A DNA stretch of 55,078 bases from Actinomycetes bacterium (GTDB lineage Bacteria; Actinomycetota; Actinomycetes; Nanopelagicales; Nanopelagicaceae): assembly GCA_014190175.1 (NCBI GenBank), contig BJFZ01000005.1, positions 1 to 55,078 of the forward strand, given 5' to 3'. Below, in pieces: positions 1-10,383 of the stretch (its first letter is position 1; each line of letters starts with the position of its first letter). Below the pieces are notes generated by a model. The model was given only the letters and a program-made list of their open reading frames with translations. It searched no databases and was not told the DNA's origin. Position numbers and translations under genes: made by a program.

Positions 1-57
1 GACTCATGCTTGAAATAGGCTGATGGGGAGCTAGAACTTGGGTTGAAACTTTTGCGG

Positions 58-342
58 TTATAGAAGCACCACAAAACGCATCAAAAGTTGAACTCCAAAA
101 AATAGCAATACAAATGCCAAGTCGATATTGACCGATCCCACTCGCAGTGGTGGTACAAATTTTCGGACAAAAACCAATGGCTTTTCAGTAACTGTAAATA
201 CAAATTCAGAGAGAACTAAGGCGATTCCTTTTGGACGCCAGTTTCGGGCAAACATTTGTACATAATCTAAGACTAAGCGAGCGATTAATGTGATTATAAA
301 TAATTGCAGAACTGAGTGTAAAACTGAACCAAGCGCACCCAT
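58..342 (-). CDS. YggT family membrane protein
   Basis: This 94-residue protein has hydrophobic segments near both ends (about residues 5-25 and 73-93) around a basic middle, as in YggT proteins. It follows sepF, the usual place of yggT in actinobacterial dcw clusters. The ATG at 342 lies 9 bases past the sepF stop. Family members are small integral membrane proteins linked to division, osmotic tolerance or membrane organisation; the precise role is unknown. Family assignment is firm, function is not. Confidence 0.85.
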   Translation of the reverse strand: MGALGSVLHSVLQLFIITLIARLVLDYVQMFARNWRPKGIALVLSEFVFTVTEKPLVFVRKFVPPLRVGSVNIDLAFVLLFFGVQLLMRFVVLL

Positions 343-351
343 TAAAGTTGA

Positions 352-864
352 TTAGCTCTGATTAAAGAAGCTCGCCTCTGCGGCAGCGACTTTCTCTTCA
401 GGAGAAACTTTTACATTTGGTGGTGATAAAAGAAAGACGCTCTTTGTCACTTTCTCAATAACTCCACGGTGACCAAATACTAATCCGGCTGCAAAATCAA
501 CTAACCGTTTTGCATCTGCATCATCCATTTCAGTTAAGTTCATAATCACCGGGGTGTATTCACGGTAATGCTCACCGATTGTGCGCGCATCGTTATAACT
601 ACGTGGATGCAAAGTTACAATTTTTTCTACTGGCGCATCTAGATCTAATGCGAGTGCAGGGGAATGAGTTACTTGAGTTGCATGAACTGAAGGGTGCACT
701 AATTCAACAGAACGACGGGCGCTCGAAACTAGATTTGGCATTACTGGACGTGGACGGGCTGCTGGTGCAGATTTAGCAGTTGAAGGAGCAAAACTCTCTT
801 CGCCTTCACTTCCATCATCAACAAGTCCAAGATAAAGGGCCATTTTACGTAGGGGACTCGACAT
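352..864 (-). CDS. sepF: Cell division protein SepF
   Basis: SepF is the FtsZ membrane anchor in actinobacteria. With the ATG at 864 the protein is 170 residues. It starts with the membrane-targeting helix region (LRKMALYLGL) and has an acidic linker. The C-terminal SepF domain shows the pattern PRSYNDA, NLTEMDDADAKRLVDF and VFLLSPPNV. An upstream in-frame ATG at 915 would add 17 unconserved residues and overlap yggS. The start at 864 matches the family and has TATCGT exactly 7 bases upstream, so a leaderless transcript is possible. It lies between yggS and yggT as expected. Confidence 0.92.
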   Translation of the reverse strand: MSSPLRKMALYLGLVDDGSEGEESFAPSTAKSAPAARPRPVMPNLVSSARRSVELVHPSVHATQVTHSPALALDLDAPVEKIVTLHPRSYNDARTIGEHYREYTPVIMNLTEMDDADAKRLVDFAAGLVFGHRGVIEKVTKSVFLLSPPNVKVSPEEKVAAAEASFFNQS

Positions 865-871
865 GCCTATA

Positions 872-877
872 ACGATA
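872..877 (-). promoter_or_regulatory. Candidate leaderless -10 element for sepF
   Basis: On the minus strand TATCGT ends 7 bases before the sepF ATG at 864. There is no Shine-Dalgarno sequence. The element lies between the yggS stop at 884 and sepF, so it would give sepF-yggT their own promoter inside the cluster. No clear -35 is seen. Confidence 0.4.
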
Positions 878-883
878 CCGGTC

Positions 884-1609
884 TTATACGCGTGATCCGA
901 GGATTGAACTGCCAACTCTTAAATGTGTCGCGCCGGCTGCGATCGCTGCGGCAAAATCACCACTCATCCCGGCAGAGATCCAATCAGCATCTGGAAAAGC
1001 CCTTAAAAAAGTCCCGCTAATGGTTTTAAGTGCGTTAAAAGCCAATTCAGGGGCGACATCTAATGGCGCTACGGCCATTAATCCTTGAAGTTTTAATCCT
1101 GAATGCTCCTTCACCTTTTCCCCTAATTCAATCAACTCCTCCGGCGCTACTCCCCCACGGTCTGGTCGAATCGGAAGATCTAAAGAGAGTTGCAATAGCA
1201 GTGAGATTGGTTTTTCTAACTCTACGGATAATTGTTGTAGTGGGAGTAAGTATCTTTCTTGATCAATTGAATGAATAAAATCTGCCCAAGTTGCAATTGA
1301 TCGTAATTTATTTCGTTGTAACTGTCCTTGGAAATGCCATTTACTCTCTTTTTCATTTTTCGCATCATCTGCAACGTAATTTTTGAACTCTTCAACTTTA
1401 GCCTTAGCCTCTTGATCTCGATTTTCGCCAAAATTACGAATTCCTAAATCATAAAGATGCACAACGTCACTAGCTGGAAAATTTTTTGTAACAACGATTA
1501 AAGTTATTTCAGATCTTTCTCGATTACTCTTTTCGGCGGCAAGGCAAATCTCACGTTCTACCGCTGCTAAATTTTGAGAAATCTCATTATGTCTTGCGCT
1601 ACTAGACAT
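884..1609 (-). CDS. PLP homeostasis protein (YggS/PLPBP family)
   Basis: This 241-residue protein is a PLP-binding alanine-racemase-fold protein that buffers pyridoxal phosphate and has no known enzyme activity. The PLP lysine is K42 in LIVVTKNF. Other hallmarks are NFGENR, HFQGQLQRNK, GLMAVAP and the C-terminal phosphate-binding stretch MSGDFAAAIAAGATHLRVG. Its ATG overlaps the last base of pgeF, so the two are translationally coupled. The position between pgeF and sepF is standard for Actinobacteria. Confidence 0.92.
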   Translation of the reverse strand: MSSSARHNEISQNLAAVEREICLAAEKSNRERSEITLIVVTKNFPASDVVHLYDLGIRNFGENRDQEAKAKVEEFKNYVADDAKNEKESKWHFQGQLQRNKLRSIATWADFIHSIDQERYLLPLQQLSVELEKPISLLLQLSLDLPIRPDRGGVAPEELIELGEKVKEHSGLKLQGLMAVAPLDVAPELAFNALKTISGTFLRAFPDADWISAGMSGDFAAAIAAGATHLRVGSSILGSRV

Positions 1610-2298
1610 TAACGTCTTCCGTGCACCACTACTCCGGCTTGGCGGCCGGTGAGTTTGTCTCGACGGTATGAGAAAAAAGATTGATCTTCATGAGTGCAAA
1701 CACCATTCCATTTTCCCGGAATTTGCGCAGTAGACAAAATAGAGATGATTGCTTTTGGAATATCAATACTTGGAGCAGATCTGCGCGTCTGACTAGCGGC
1801 TATCGGCATGAAATCTTCAGCTTCATCGCGCATTTCTTCTGAGACTTCATAGCATTTTCCGCAAATAGTTGGACCAATCTGAGCGCTAATTCCGATAGCA
1901 CCCATGTCGCGCATTTGAACCAATACCTTGTCAACAATATCTGCCAATAATCCTTTGCGCCCTACATGTACAGCCGCAGAGACTTGCTTGCTGGAAAGTA
2001 AAAGTGGAGCACAATCTGCAAACATTACAGCTAGGCCATAATTTAATTCTCTAGTAATCAAAGCATCGGCAGTTGGGGAGAATGACGGGTCACTCTCTTT
2101 ATCAATTATCGCAATTTCATTTCCGTGAACTTGCTCCATAAAAAACAATTTTTCAGGAGCCACTTCAACTTTTGCGGCTAATGCCTCACGGTTTTTTGCA
2201 ACTGCAACAGGATCATCCCCGACATTAGTTGACAAATTGAAGGTCGCAAATGGTGCCGCGCTGGCGCCACCATTTCTATCGGTATAGTAAAACTTCAT
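1609..2298 (-). CDS. pgeF: PgeF/YfiH multicopper-oxidase-like (laccase-domain) protein
   Basis: This 229-residue protein belongs to the YfiH/DUF152 family. Members have purine nucleoside phosphorylase or adenosine deaminase activity, or remove wrongly incorporated L-Ser from UDP-MurNAc peptides. The metal-site residues are present: His58 in QVHG, the Cys of ADCAP, and the His of AVHVGR. Further motifs are GPTICGKCYEV and SYRRD near the end. The ATG follows directly after the ftsZ stop. Substrate cannot be told from sequence; the dcw location fits a cell-wall precursor editing role. Confidence 0.9.
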   Translation of the reverse strand: MKFYYTDRNGGASAAPFATFNLSTNVGDDPVAVAKNREALAAKVEVAPEKLFFMEQVHGNEIAIIDKESDPSFSPTADALITRELNYGLAVMFADCAPLLLSSKQVSAAVHVGRKGLLADIVDKVLVQMRDMGAIGISAQIGPTICGKCYEVSEEMRDEAEDFMPIAASQTRRSAPSIDIPKAIISILSTAQIPGKWNGVCTHEDQSFFSYRRDKLTGRQAGVVVHGRR

Positions 2299-3441
2299 TT
2301 ACTTAAGGAAATCTGGGATATCCAACTCTTCAACGGATCCATCTTCTTCGAAGACAATTCGCTTGCGTTCACGCGGTGGAGCGGTAGTGATAGCGGCAGC
2401 AATATCAATTGGGTCACTCTTTTCATTACTTGAGGGTACCGCTACAGGAGCTGCCGCAGAAACACTTGGTGGAGGTGAGATGATTTTTGTAGGTTCTCCC
2501 CCTTCAAAGCCCGCAGCAATCACAGTCACGCGCACTTCATCCCCTAATGCATCATCAATTACAGTGCCGTAAATAATATTTGCATCTGGGTGAGCCGAAG
2601 CTGCTACTAATTCTGCAGCCTCACTTATTTCAAATAAACCTAAATCAGATCCTCCAGCAATCGACAGGAGCACTCCGTGTGCACCATCTATTGAGGCTTC
2701 AAGTAGTGGACTGGCGATAGCACTCTCAGCAGCACGAGTTGCTCGCGCTTCGCCACGAGCGGAACCAATACCCATTAATGCTGATCCAGCATCCTTCATA
2801 ATGCTGCGAACATCTGCAAAATCTAGATTGATTAAACCAGGCGTAGTGATCAAATCTGTAATTCCCTGCACGCCGGCAAGCAGTACTTGATCCGCGCTTT
2901 TAAATGCTTCGAGTGCGGTTATGTTGCGATCTGAAATCGACAAAAGTCGATCATTTGGAATCACTATTAATGTATCGACTTCTGCACGCAAATCTGCGAT
3001 TCCTTCATCTGCTTGAGAGGCTCGACGCTTGCCTTCAAAGGTAAATGGCCGAGTAACAACACCAACTGTTAGTGCTCCTAATTCGCGCGCAATTTTTGCA
3101 ATGATTGGTGCACCGCCAGTTCCAGTTCCACCACCTTCACCTGCAGTTACAAAAACCATATCTGCACCACGTAATACTTCTGTAATTTCATCGATATGAT
3201 CTTGCGCAGCTTGTCTTCCAATATCGGGAGATGCACCTGCGCCAAGTCCACGAGTAACTGCACGTCCGATATCTAATTTCACATCAGCATCACTCATTAA
3301 TAAAGCTTGGGCATCAGTATTAATCGCAATAAATTCAACACCTTTTAAACCAACATCTATCATGCGATTAACTGCATTTACTCCGCCACCACCAATACCA
3401 ACTACTTTGATAACTGCTAAATAATTTTGTGGTGTAGCCAC
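2299..3441 (-). CDS. ftsZ: Cell division GTPase FtsZ
   Basis: This is the tubulin-like GTPase that forms the Z ring. It has 380 residues. The tubulin signature GGGTGTGG is at residues 103-110, the N-terminal [13 protein letters not shown] motif is intact, and the synergy loop NLDFADV is present. A variable linker ends in the C-terminal peptide ELDIPDFLK that binds SepF and other partners. The start is GTG at 3441, preceded by a strong AAGGGGG ribosome site. A 143-base gap separates it from ftsQ, the largest spacer downstream of rsmH, so ftsZ may have its own promoter. Confidence 0.98.
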   Translation of the reverse strand: MATPQNYLAVIKVVGIGGGGVNAVNRMIDVGLKGVEFIAINTDAQALLMSDADVKLDIGRAVTRGLGAGASPDIGRQAAQDHIDEITEVLRGADMVFVTAGEGGGTGTGGAPIIAKIARELGALTVGVVTRPFTFEGKRRASQADEGIADLRAEVDTLIVIPNDRLLSISDRNITALEAFKSADQVLLAGVQGITDLITTPGLINLDFADVRSIMKDAGSALMGIGSARGEARATRAAESAIASPLLEASIDGAHGVLLSIAGGSDLGLFEISEAAELVAASAHPDANIIYGTVIDDALGDEVRVTVIAAGFEGGEPTKIISPPPSVSAAAPVAVPSSNEKSDPIDIAAAITTAPPRERKRIVFEEDGSVEELDIPDFLK

Positions 3442-3584
3442 GGAACGACCCCCTTAACGAAACCTCAATCTCTAGTTGAGAGTGAGTGAGTTCGCAAAAC
3501 CTGGCTGAAGGTAGGGGGGAATTGCTCTGGCTACAAACACCTAGCAAATCTTTTTTTCTGTGTCGCGAATTTTAGTAAAAGAAT

Positions 3585-4268
3585 TTATCTAACAGTAGGA
3601 GCTAAAGGTGAGGAGATATCAAAAATTTTGACTCTCTTATTCTTAGGATCTGCCAAAAGTGCATTTAAAACCTCGATTTTCAAATCCTGCTCTTGTGTAC
3701 CGCCCCAAACTATTTCTACCCCTAAGGTCAAGTTGAAAGTTATTGAATCTCGAGTTTTAGCGTCGATGGAAATTACTCGATTTTGGATCTTTGGGGGCAG
3801 GGAATAAAAGACCAACAAAGTTTGCCTAAGTAATTGCTTGGATGTTGCGGCCCTGATAATTGGTATTCCGCGCGGCACTTGACTTACTTTTGCAAAAGTC
3901 ACTCCTGAGGAATCTCCCACAAGATACCCACCTCCGAGAGCGGTAACCGCTATTTCAATTTTTCGCAGTTTCAAATCTATTACTACCGTACCAGGTAACT
4001 GCCGATTAACTTTTACATCTAAAATTTGCGGAATAGCAAGTAATTTTCTTTTTACAGCAGATGAATTAACACGTGCCATGGGCTGCCCTTTTTTAATTCC
4101 ACTTAATTTTATAACTTCCTTCACTGACAACTTGGAAACATTTTGCGTTTTGGTAACTCCGGCGACCTTAATTTGATCTATGTTCATTAATCCTGACCAT
4201 CCCAAGAGATAAGCCAAGAGTGATACTAAAACAACAGTTCCAATCAAATATATTTTTTTACGATTCAT
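3585..4268 (-). CDS. ftsQ: Cell division protein FtsQ
   Basis: This 227-residue bitopic membrane protein has a short cytoplasmic tail, one transmembrane helix (about residues 5-24) and a POTRA domain starting near NIDQIKVAGV, followed by a beta domain. FtsQ links FtsL, FtsB and the septal synthase FtsW/FtsI. It is poorly conserved in sequence, and the call rests on the fold pattern and its place between murC and ftsZ. It overlaps the 3' end of murC by 11 bases. Confidence 0.9.
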   Translation of the reverse strand: MNRKKIYLIGTVVLVSLLAYLLGWSGLMNIDQIKVAGVTKTQNVSKLSVKEVIKLSGIKKGQPMARVNSSAVKRKLLAIPQILDVKVNRQLPGTVVIDLKLRKIEIAVTALGGGYLVGDSSGVTFAKVSQVPRGIPIIRAATSKQLLRQTLLVFYSLPPKIQNRVISIDAKTRDSITFNLTLGVEIVWGGTQEQDLKIEVLNALLADPKNKRVKIFDISSPLAPTVR

Positions 4269-5646
4269 CTGAAGTGGCTGCCTCAGCTAATCTCGTGAGT
4301 ATCTGCATTCCAAGCGAGGTGACATCTCCGGCGCCCATAGTCAAAATCAAATCATTTGCTTTAGCCGCAGATACCGCCAACTCAATCGCTGTAACTATGG
4401 AGGGTTCAAAATCAACTTTGGTTCCTAATGCGCGGATCTTTTCGGCGATTACTGAGCTGCTGGCACCGGGAATGGACTCCTCACCCGCACCATAAATATC
4501 CAATAAAATAACTTGGTCTGCCCCTGAAAGAGAGGATGCAAACCCCTCTGTAAACGCAAGCGTGCGTGAATAACGGTGTGGTTGGAAAATCACAATGATC
4601 TTGCCCTCTTCAACAACCTCCCTGGCGGTGGCAATAGTTGCGCTTACCTCAGTTGGATGGTGCGCATAATCATCAAAAACTTGAATATCTCTGATATTTC
4701 CTTTTAACTCAAATCTACGACGAACCCCCTGGAATTTGGAAAGTCCAAGGATTAATTGATTTGGATTTAAGCCTAAAGCCAGTCCAGCGGCTAATGCCGC
4801 CGTGGCATTCAGAACATTATGCCTTCCTGGAATATTTAAACGAACTTCACCAAGTACTACTCCTTGCCAGGTAATTCTAAAAAAAGAGCCAGTGGCAGAT
4901 GTCGCAACGTGGGATATCCGTAATTGTGCATTTTCGGATTGCCCGTAAGTAATCAGATTTAATGAAAGTTTTTTAACTGAATTAGCAAGTTCATTTGCGC
5001 CAGCATCATCTATGCAAATGACTAAGAATTCATTTATGGATTTAACAAAATCAAAAAAAGTTTCCTGTAATTGTTTTTTAGAAGCAAAATGATCAACATG
5101 ATCAATTTCAACATTTGTAATTATGGCTCCATATGGGTTGTAAACCAAAAAAGAACTATCAGATTCATCTGCTTCTGCTATAAAAATATCACCGTTGCCA
5201 TGATGAGAATTTGAATTTGAATCATTTGGGGTCCCACCGATTGCAAATGAAGGATCAACGCCGCACTCTTGGATTGCAACTGCCAACATTGAAGTTGTTG
5301 TAGTTTTTCCGTGAGTCCCAGCAACTGCAACTGATCTGTAACCTTTCATTAATTCACTCAAGGATTGCGCCCGTGAAAGTACGGGAATCCCCGATTCCAA
5401 CGCTGCCATCAATTCGGGATTACTTACTTTTATAGCAGTAGATACCACCACTGTTTTTGCCAATGAGATGTTATCTGCATGGTGACCAATTTCAATTTTT
5501 GCGCCAAGTGTTCGTAAACTTGCTATAACTATTGAATCTTTTGCATCAGAACCTGAAACTTGCACTCCACGATCCAAAAGTATTCTCGCGATAGCACTCA
5601 TTCCCGCACCACCGATGCCGATAAAATGCACGGGTTCCTTTAGCAT
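4258..5646 (-). CDS. murC: UDP-N-acetylmuramate--L-alanine ligase MurC
   Basis: This 462-residue Mur ligase adds L-alanine to UDP-MurNAc in the cytoplasm. It has the N-terminal Rossmann motif GIGGAGMSAIA (residues 10-20), the ATP loop GTHGKTTT at 110-117, and DDYAHHPTEV in the C-terminal half. Length is normal. It overlaps murG by one base and ftsQ by 11. Confidence 0.97.
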   Translation of the reverse strand: MLKEPVHFIGIGGAGMSAIARILLDRGVQVSGSDAKDSIVIASLRTLGAKIEIGHHADNISLAKTVVVSTAIKVSNPELMAALESGIPVLSRAQSLSELMKGYRSVAVAGTHGKTTTTSMLAVAIQECGVDPSFAIGGTPNDSNSNSHHGNGDIFIAEADESDSSFLVYNPYGAIITNVEIDHVDHFASKKQLQETFFDFVKSINEFLVICIDDAGANELANSVKKLSLNLITYGQSENAQLRISHVATSATGSFFRITWQGVVLGEVRLNIPGRHNVLNATAALAAGLALGLNPNQLILGLSKFQGVRRRFELKGNIRDIQVFDDYAHHPTEVSATIATAREVVEEGKIIVIFQPHRYSRTLAFTEGFASSLSGADQVILLDIYGAGEESIPGASSSVIAEKIRALGTKVDFEPSIVTAIELAVSAAKANDLILTMGAGDVTSLGMQILTRLAEAATSDES

Positions 5647-6740
5647 TAAAACTCCCCCTTGTGGGAATGCAAAATCTTTTCAGCAATTAAATCAACAAAA
5701 TCAGCAGCAGCAGACAATTTAGTACTTTTATTTGCAACAGCATTCTTTGAGAATTCCGTAAATGACTTATTAATTTCTAATACTACTGATAATAAATTAT
5801 CTGAAGTGCAATTACTGTTTAGTAGGATTTTTGCACTTCCACGGGTGACTAATTTCTCAGCATTTACTACCTGCTCGCCATTGCCAATCGACAATGGGAT
5901 AAATACGGCTGGCAATCCCATAGCTTCGATCTCTGCACAAGTTCCGGCTCCCGCTCTTGCGATAATGAAATCCGCTGCCAAATAAGCCAACTCCATCTTT
6001 GCTAAGTAAGGAATCTGTCTATACCCAGCAGAATCAAGTGCTTTGGCGTTGCCCCCGCCAATTAAATGTAATATGGAAATATTCTCCATGTTTAAGTGCG
6101 TGGTTATCGCAACTACCGCATCATTAATTTTCTGTGATCCAAGAGAGCCGCCCATAACCAGTAAAACTTTTCCTTCAGATTGCAACCCTAACTCTTTGCG
6201 TGCTGCTACTTTAGCAAAAAATAAATCTTGTCCATTTAGTTTTGCCGCTTCGACAATGCTACTTCGCATCGGAAAACCAATAACATGTTGATCATTCCAA
6301 TTCTTTATCGGGTTGAAAACTGCTACAACTTTTGCCCACTTGCGGCCCACTCGATTTGCAAGTCCGGGGACCGAGTTAGCTTCATGGATTGCGATTGGAA
6401 TGTCAAGTATTCGGGCAGCTATGTATACTGGGGTCGCAACATAACCTCCAAAACCTACGGCTAGTGTTGCATTTCGCAATAAAAATAAGGATTTAATTAT
6501 GGCCGCGCAAAAACGGGGGATGAAAGTAAGTGAAGCCAAATTTAACTTGCGTGGAAAATTAGCTTTTGACAAATATTTGATTTGATAATTCTCCGCAGGT
6601 ACAAGTTTTTCATCTGCTCCACCTTTTGAACCGATGAAAAGAATATCTGCATTGTTAAATCTTTTTTTAATTTCATTTGCAACTTCCAGGGCAGGTAATA
6701 CATGGCCAGCTGTGCCACCTCCTGCAATTATTACTTTCAT
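5646..6740 (-). CDS. murG: UDP-GlcNAc:lipid I N-acetylglucosaminyltransferase MurG
   Basis: This 364-residue GT28 enzyme makes lipid II at the inner face of the membrane. The N-terminal GGGTAGHVLPALEVA loop, the central GGSLGSQKIND motif and the UDP-GlcNAc site ARAGAGTCAEIEAMGLP are clear. The ATG overlaps the ftsW stop by four bases, the coupling seen throughout the cluster. Confidence 0.97.
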   Translation of the reverse strand: MKVIIAGGGTAGHVLPALEVANEIKKRFNNADILFIGSKGGADEKLVPAENYQIKYLSKANFPRKLNLASLTFIPRFCAAIIKSLFLLRNATLAVGFGGYVATPVYIAARILDIPIAIHEANSVPGLANRVGRKWAKVVAVFNPIKNWNDQHVIGFPMRSSIVEAAKLNGQDLFFAKVAARKELGLQSEGKVLLVMGGSLGSQKINDAVVAITTHLNMENISILHLIGGGNAKALDSAGYRQIPYLAKMELAYLAADFIIARAGAGTCAEIEAMGLPAVFIPLSIGNGEQVVNAEKLVTRGSAKILLNSNCTSDNLLSVVLEINKSFTEFSKNAVANKSTKLSAAADFVDLIAEKILHSHKGEF

Positions 6741-7936
6741 TTATTCCCTCGGTTAAAGATAAACAGAGGTGGCCTTTTATCTAATATAACTTTGGCTCCT
6801 GGCTCGCGTCTAGCTGCACCTACCAAGAATCCCAATGCCATCATCGAACTAATTAAAGCTGAGCCTCCGTATGAGATGAATGGCAAGGGCACACCAACTA
6901 CTGGAAACATTCCAACAACAGATGCAATGTTGATTGTTGCTTGGACACTTATCCATGCGATTATCCCGGCAACCGCATATCTAGTAAATGGGTCCTTAGT
7001 TTTGATTGCCACATTTATTCCAGCCCAAACAAACGCCAGGAAAGCCAACAAAACTGTAACCGTTCCAAATAAGCCCAACTCTTCACCTATAACTGCAAAA
7101 ATAAAATCAGTGTGCGCTTCAGGACCAAGGTTGCCCCACTTTTGGCGACTTCCTCCTAAACCAACTCCAAAAATCCCACCAGAAGCTAGCGCCATAATGC
7201 TATGGGCTGGCTGCCAACCCACTCCATGATAATTGCTTTCCGAAAAAGGGTTTAAGAAGGAACTTAATCTTGCCAATCTAGATTGTCTAGTCATCAATGC
7301 ACCAAATAATAAAACTACTCCAACAACGCCTATACCGAGAAGATGATGTAATTTCATGCCCAATAAAAATAACAATGCCATTAATATCGCCGCAAGAATT
7401 AAAGTGGTTCCCAAATCACCACCTGCAAGTATTGGGGCTGTTATCAAACCAAAACCAATTATTAGTGAGTAAACTGCGCGCCTTTGATCAATTTCATCTT
7501 TTTCAAGTCGCGCTAATACTTGTGCGGCCCAAATAATAATTGCAAACTTAGCAATTTCACTTGGTTGAATTGTAAACAATCCAAGATTAATCCAATTTTG
7601 ATTTCCATTAATTTCAACTCCGATTCCAGGCACAAAAACCGCAATCTCAAGCCCAAAAACTACAATTAGCAAAGCGGGTATTAGCCGTTTCCAAGCTTTT
7701 GGTGGAATTTTAAAAGTCAACCACATTGGAATTAGGCCGATGCAAAACCACATAAATTGCCGGCCAGCAATAGAAAATGAAGATCCAGAGGTGAAGTATG
7801 AGCGAATTCCAGAAGCTGACAAAACCATTATCAGCCCTAGTACGATCAAAACACCTGCAGAACCAAGCAACCAGTTGTAAGCAGCGATCGGATTAGAAAA
7901 AATATTATTTTTAACAGCCAAATTATTTTTTTTCAT
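6737..7936 (-). CDS. ftsW: Peptidoglycan polymerase FtsW (SEDS family)
   Basis: This 399-residue polytopic membrane protein has about ten hydrophobic segments. The SEDS hallmark PFISYGGSALISSM is near the C-terminus, and QPSEIAKFA and GLGGSRQKWG lie in the middle. SEDS proteins polymerise lipid II with a class B PBP, here FtsI from the same operon. Position between murD and murG favours FtsW over RodA. Four-base overlaps join it to both neighbours. Confidence 0.95.
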   Translation of the reverse strand: MKKNNLAVKNNIFSNPIAAYNWLLGSAGVLIVLGLIMVLSASGIRSYFTSGSSFSIAGRQFMWFCIGLIPMWLTFKIPPKAWKRLIPALLIVVFGLEIAVFVPGIGVEINGNQNWINLGLFTIQPSEIAKFAIIIWAAQVLARLEKDEIDQRRAVYSLIIGFGLITAPILAGGDLGTTLILAAILMALLFLLGMKLHHLLGIGVVGVVLLFGALMTRQSRLARLSSFLNPFSESNYHGVGWQPAHSIMALASGGIFGVGLGGSRQKWGNLGPEAHTDFIFAVIGEELGLFGTVTVLLAFLAFVWAGINVAIKTKDPFTRYAVAGIIAWISVQATINIASVVGMFPVVGVPLPFISYGGSALISSMMALGFLVGAARREPGAKVILDKRPPLFIFNRGNK

Positions 7937-9318
7937 TTATTACTTCCGATTTGTTGCTTTACCTTTTCGGCAAATAATTCTCCTCTGTGGGCATAAGAAG
8001 TAAATTGATCCATGGAAGCGCAAGCTGGTGCTAATAAAACTACATCTCCACTTACTGCCAACTCCATAGCTTTCGAAATTAGATTCTCCATCAATTGATC
8101 AGCTGAAATACCATCAATTAAATAATTTGGGATTTCTGGAGCGTATTTAGCAAGCGCGTTTGAAATCAATTCTCTATCTGTGCCTATTAATAGAACCGCT
8201 TTTAGTCGACTTGATTTACTTTTTACCAATTCTTCCATATCTGCGCCTTTGGCTAAGCCACCTGCTATCCAAATGATCGACGAAAATGCTGCAAGAGAGG
8301 CATTTGCAGCATGCGGATTGGTCGCCTTTGAATCATTTATCCAACGAATACCAGCTGAATGTTCAATCTCTTCTATCCGATGATGTCCAGGAGTAAAATT
8401 TCGTAAACCTTTGGCTATCGATTCGGCATTTACTCCACAACTTCGCGCTAACGCCATAGCTGCTAAAGCATTAGCCACATTATGAGGGGCTTGTGGATTT
8501 ATGTCAGAAAGTTCAGCAAGTGCGATCGCCTCTTGCGGATCATCAACAAAAGCACGATCAACTAACAACTCTTCGACTACCCCAATTTCACCTGGGCGTG
8601 GAGCATCGAGCGTAAATTTGACGAGCTTGTGGTCACCCTTGAATTCAATGCTATTTAAATGCCGATCATCTCGATTAATTATGATCTGTTTAGTGCCATT
8701 GGTGATGCGTTTCTTGGCTGCTAGATATTCAGGAAAAGATCCGTGCCAATCTAAATGATCATCGGCGATATTTAAAATCGCTGCACTTTGGAGCCGAAGA
8801 TGAGTCGACCAATGCAATTGAAAAGAAGAAAGTTCAATTATCAAGTAATCAACTTTCTCATCACCAGTAATAACTTCAATAACCGTTTTACCAATATTGC
8901 CACATGCCACAGCTCGTTTTCCGTCAGCAAGAAAAATAGCCTCGGCCATACTCACAGTCGTAGTTTTCCCATTTGTCCCAGTAAGACCAACCCAAATTTT
9001 AGGTTTAGCGCTTTCCTGATCAATTCGCCATGCATACTCGACTTCGCTAATCACTTCGCAACCACTACTTAAGGCGCGGATTAAAACAGGATGATTTGGC
9101 TTCCATCCTGGAGATGTAATAATTAATTTTGGCAAAACTTCAGGTTGAATAAAAGTAACTTCAATATTGGCAATTAATCTAAGTTCATTTGCTTTACTTT
9201 GCATCGCTGCCGAAGCATCTTCTTCAAATACTAAAACCTGCTTACCTAATTTGGCTACAGCTTTAGCAGTGGCTATTCCGGTCACTCCAAGCCCTGCAAC
9301 CAAGATCTCTTGTTTCAT
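7933..9318 (-). CDS. murD: UDP-MurNAc-L-alanine--D-glutamate ligase MurD
   Basis: This 461-residue Mur ligase adds D-glutamate. It has an N-terminal nucleotide fold (AGLGVTGIATAKA), the ATP loop GLTGTNGKTTT, the central NIADDHLDWHGS segment and the C-terminal NDSKATNPHA motif. It starts directly after the mraY stop and overlaps ftsW by four bases. Confidence 0.97.
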   Translation of the reverse strand: MKQEILVAGLGVTGIATAKAVAKLGKQVLVFEEDASAAMQSKANELRLIANIEVTFIQPEVLPKLIITSPGWKPNHPVLIRALSSGCEVISEVEYAWRIDQESAKPKIWVGLTGTNGKTTTVSMAEAIFLADGKRAVACGNIGKTVIEVITGDEKVDYLIIELSSFQLHWSTHLRLQSAAILNIADDHLDWHGSFPEYLAAKKRITNGTKQIIINRDDRHLNSIEFKGDHKLVKFTLDAPRPGEIGVVEELLVDRAFVDDPQEAIALAELSDINPQAPHNVANALAAMALARSCGVNAESIAKGLRNFTPGHHRIEEIEHSAGIRWINDSKATNPHAANASLAAFSSIIWIAGGLAKGADMEELVKSKSSRLKAVLLIGTDRELISNALAKYAPEIPNYLIDGISADQLMENLISKAMELAVSGDVVLLAPACASMDQFTSYAHRGELFAEKVKQQIGSNK

Positions 9319-10377
9319 TTATCCAACAACCCAATCGGCGTAAAACAAACCTAATCCCGCAGCAACACAAAGTCCGGCGATGATCCAAAAACGGATCACA
9401 ATTGTTACTTCTCCCCAGCCCAATAATTCAAAGTGATGTTGCAGTGGTGCCATACGAAATAAACGTTTTCCTTTAGTTGCTTTGAAATAACCAACTTGCA
9501 AAATTACCGATAAAGTAATTATTGCGAATAATCCGCCAATAAGAGTTAATAAGAGTTCAGTTCGTAAAGTTACGGCTAATCCTGCTAGAGCGCCGCCTAA
9601 TGCAAGGGCTCCTGTATCTCCCATAAAAATTTTTGCTGGGCTGGCATTCCACCAGAGGAATGCAAAAGTTGCTCCAGCAAGGGCTGCCGATAAAACCGCC
9701 AAATCCAGCGGATCACGTACTTGATAACATTTTAAACCAGGAGATACAGAACAACTTTGCCCAAACTCCCACACACCAATTAGCACAAATGCCAAGAAGC
9801 TCATGACCGATGCGCCGGTGGCTAGTCCATCTAATCCGTCAGTTAAATTCACTCCGTTACTTGTAGCAACTATCATCAAGAAAACCCAAACAACTACAGC
9901 GACAGCTCCTAATTTAAGTGAGGTATCCCGGACTGTAGATAAATGTAATGAAACTGGGGTCAGTCCCGTGTCATCTGGAAAATTTAAACCTGCCCAAGCA
10001 AAAGAAATCGCAAAGATACTTTGGCCAAAGATTTTTGATCTTGCACGTAATCCTAAAGAGCGTTGACGTGAAACTTTAAGCCAGTCATCTAAAAACCCAA
10101 CAAAACCTAGACCTACCATTAGGGCTAAAACTAAGAGTGCAGATACTGTCGGTTCTCTTCCGGTAAGTAAATGCGAAATGAAATATGCAAAAATTACTGA
10201 AAATATGATAACTGTTCCACCCATAGTTGGGGTGCCACGTTTGGTGTGATGTGTAGTTGGGCCATCATCTCTTATAAATTGCCCATAACTTTTCTTAACT
10301 AAGAGTTTAATTGCAAGAGGCGTAGCGAACAAGGCAAATAAGAATGCGAGCGCACCAGAAAGTAAGATTCCTTTCAT
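9319..10377 (-). CDS. mraY: Phospho-MurNAc-pentapeptide transferase MraY
   Basis: This 352-residue integral membrane enzyme makes lipid I from UDP-MurNAc-pentapeptide and undecaprenyl phosphate. The Mg-binding motifs are seen in order: [31 protein letters not shown] and [14 protein letters not shown]. About ten membrane spans are evident. The ATG at 10377 lies 6 bases after the murF stop. Confidence 0.97.
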   Translation of the reverse strand: MKGILLSGALAFLFALFATPLAIKLLVKKSYGQFIRDDGPTTHHTKRGTPTMGGTVIIFSVIFAYFISHLLTGREPTVSALLVLALMVGLGFVGFLDDWLKVSRQRSLGLRARSKIFGQSIFAISFAWAGLNFPDDTGLTPVSLHLSTVRDTSLKLGAVAVVVWVFLMIVATSNGVNLTDGLDGLATGASVMSFLAFVLIGVWEFGQSCSVSPGLKCYQVRDPLDLAVLSAALAGATFAFLWWNASPAKIFMGDTGALALGGALAGLAVTLRTELLLTLIGGLFAIITLSVILQVGYFKATKGKRLFRMAPLQHHFELLGWGEVTIVIRFWIIAGLCVAAGLGLFYADWVVG

Positions 10378-10383
10378 GAGCGA

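Noticed and set aside
1..57. Possible start of a divIVA gene (minus-strand ATG at 7-5)
   Set aside because: Only two codons are in the window, without a ribosome site or a TANNNT box at the right spacing. Synteny makes divIVA plausible but nothing here proves it. The rest of 1-57 shows no feature.
865..915. Upstream ATG extension of sepF
   Set aside because: It adds 17 residues not found in SepF and overlaps yggS; the ATG at 864 fits the family.
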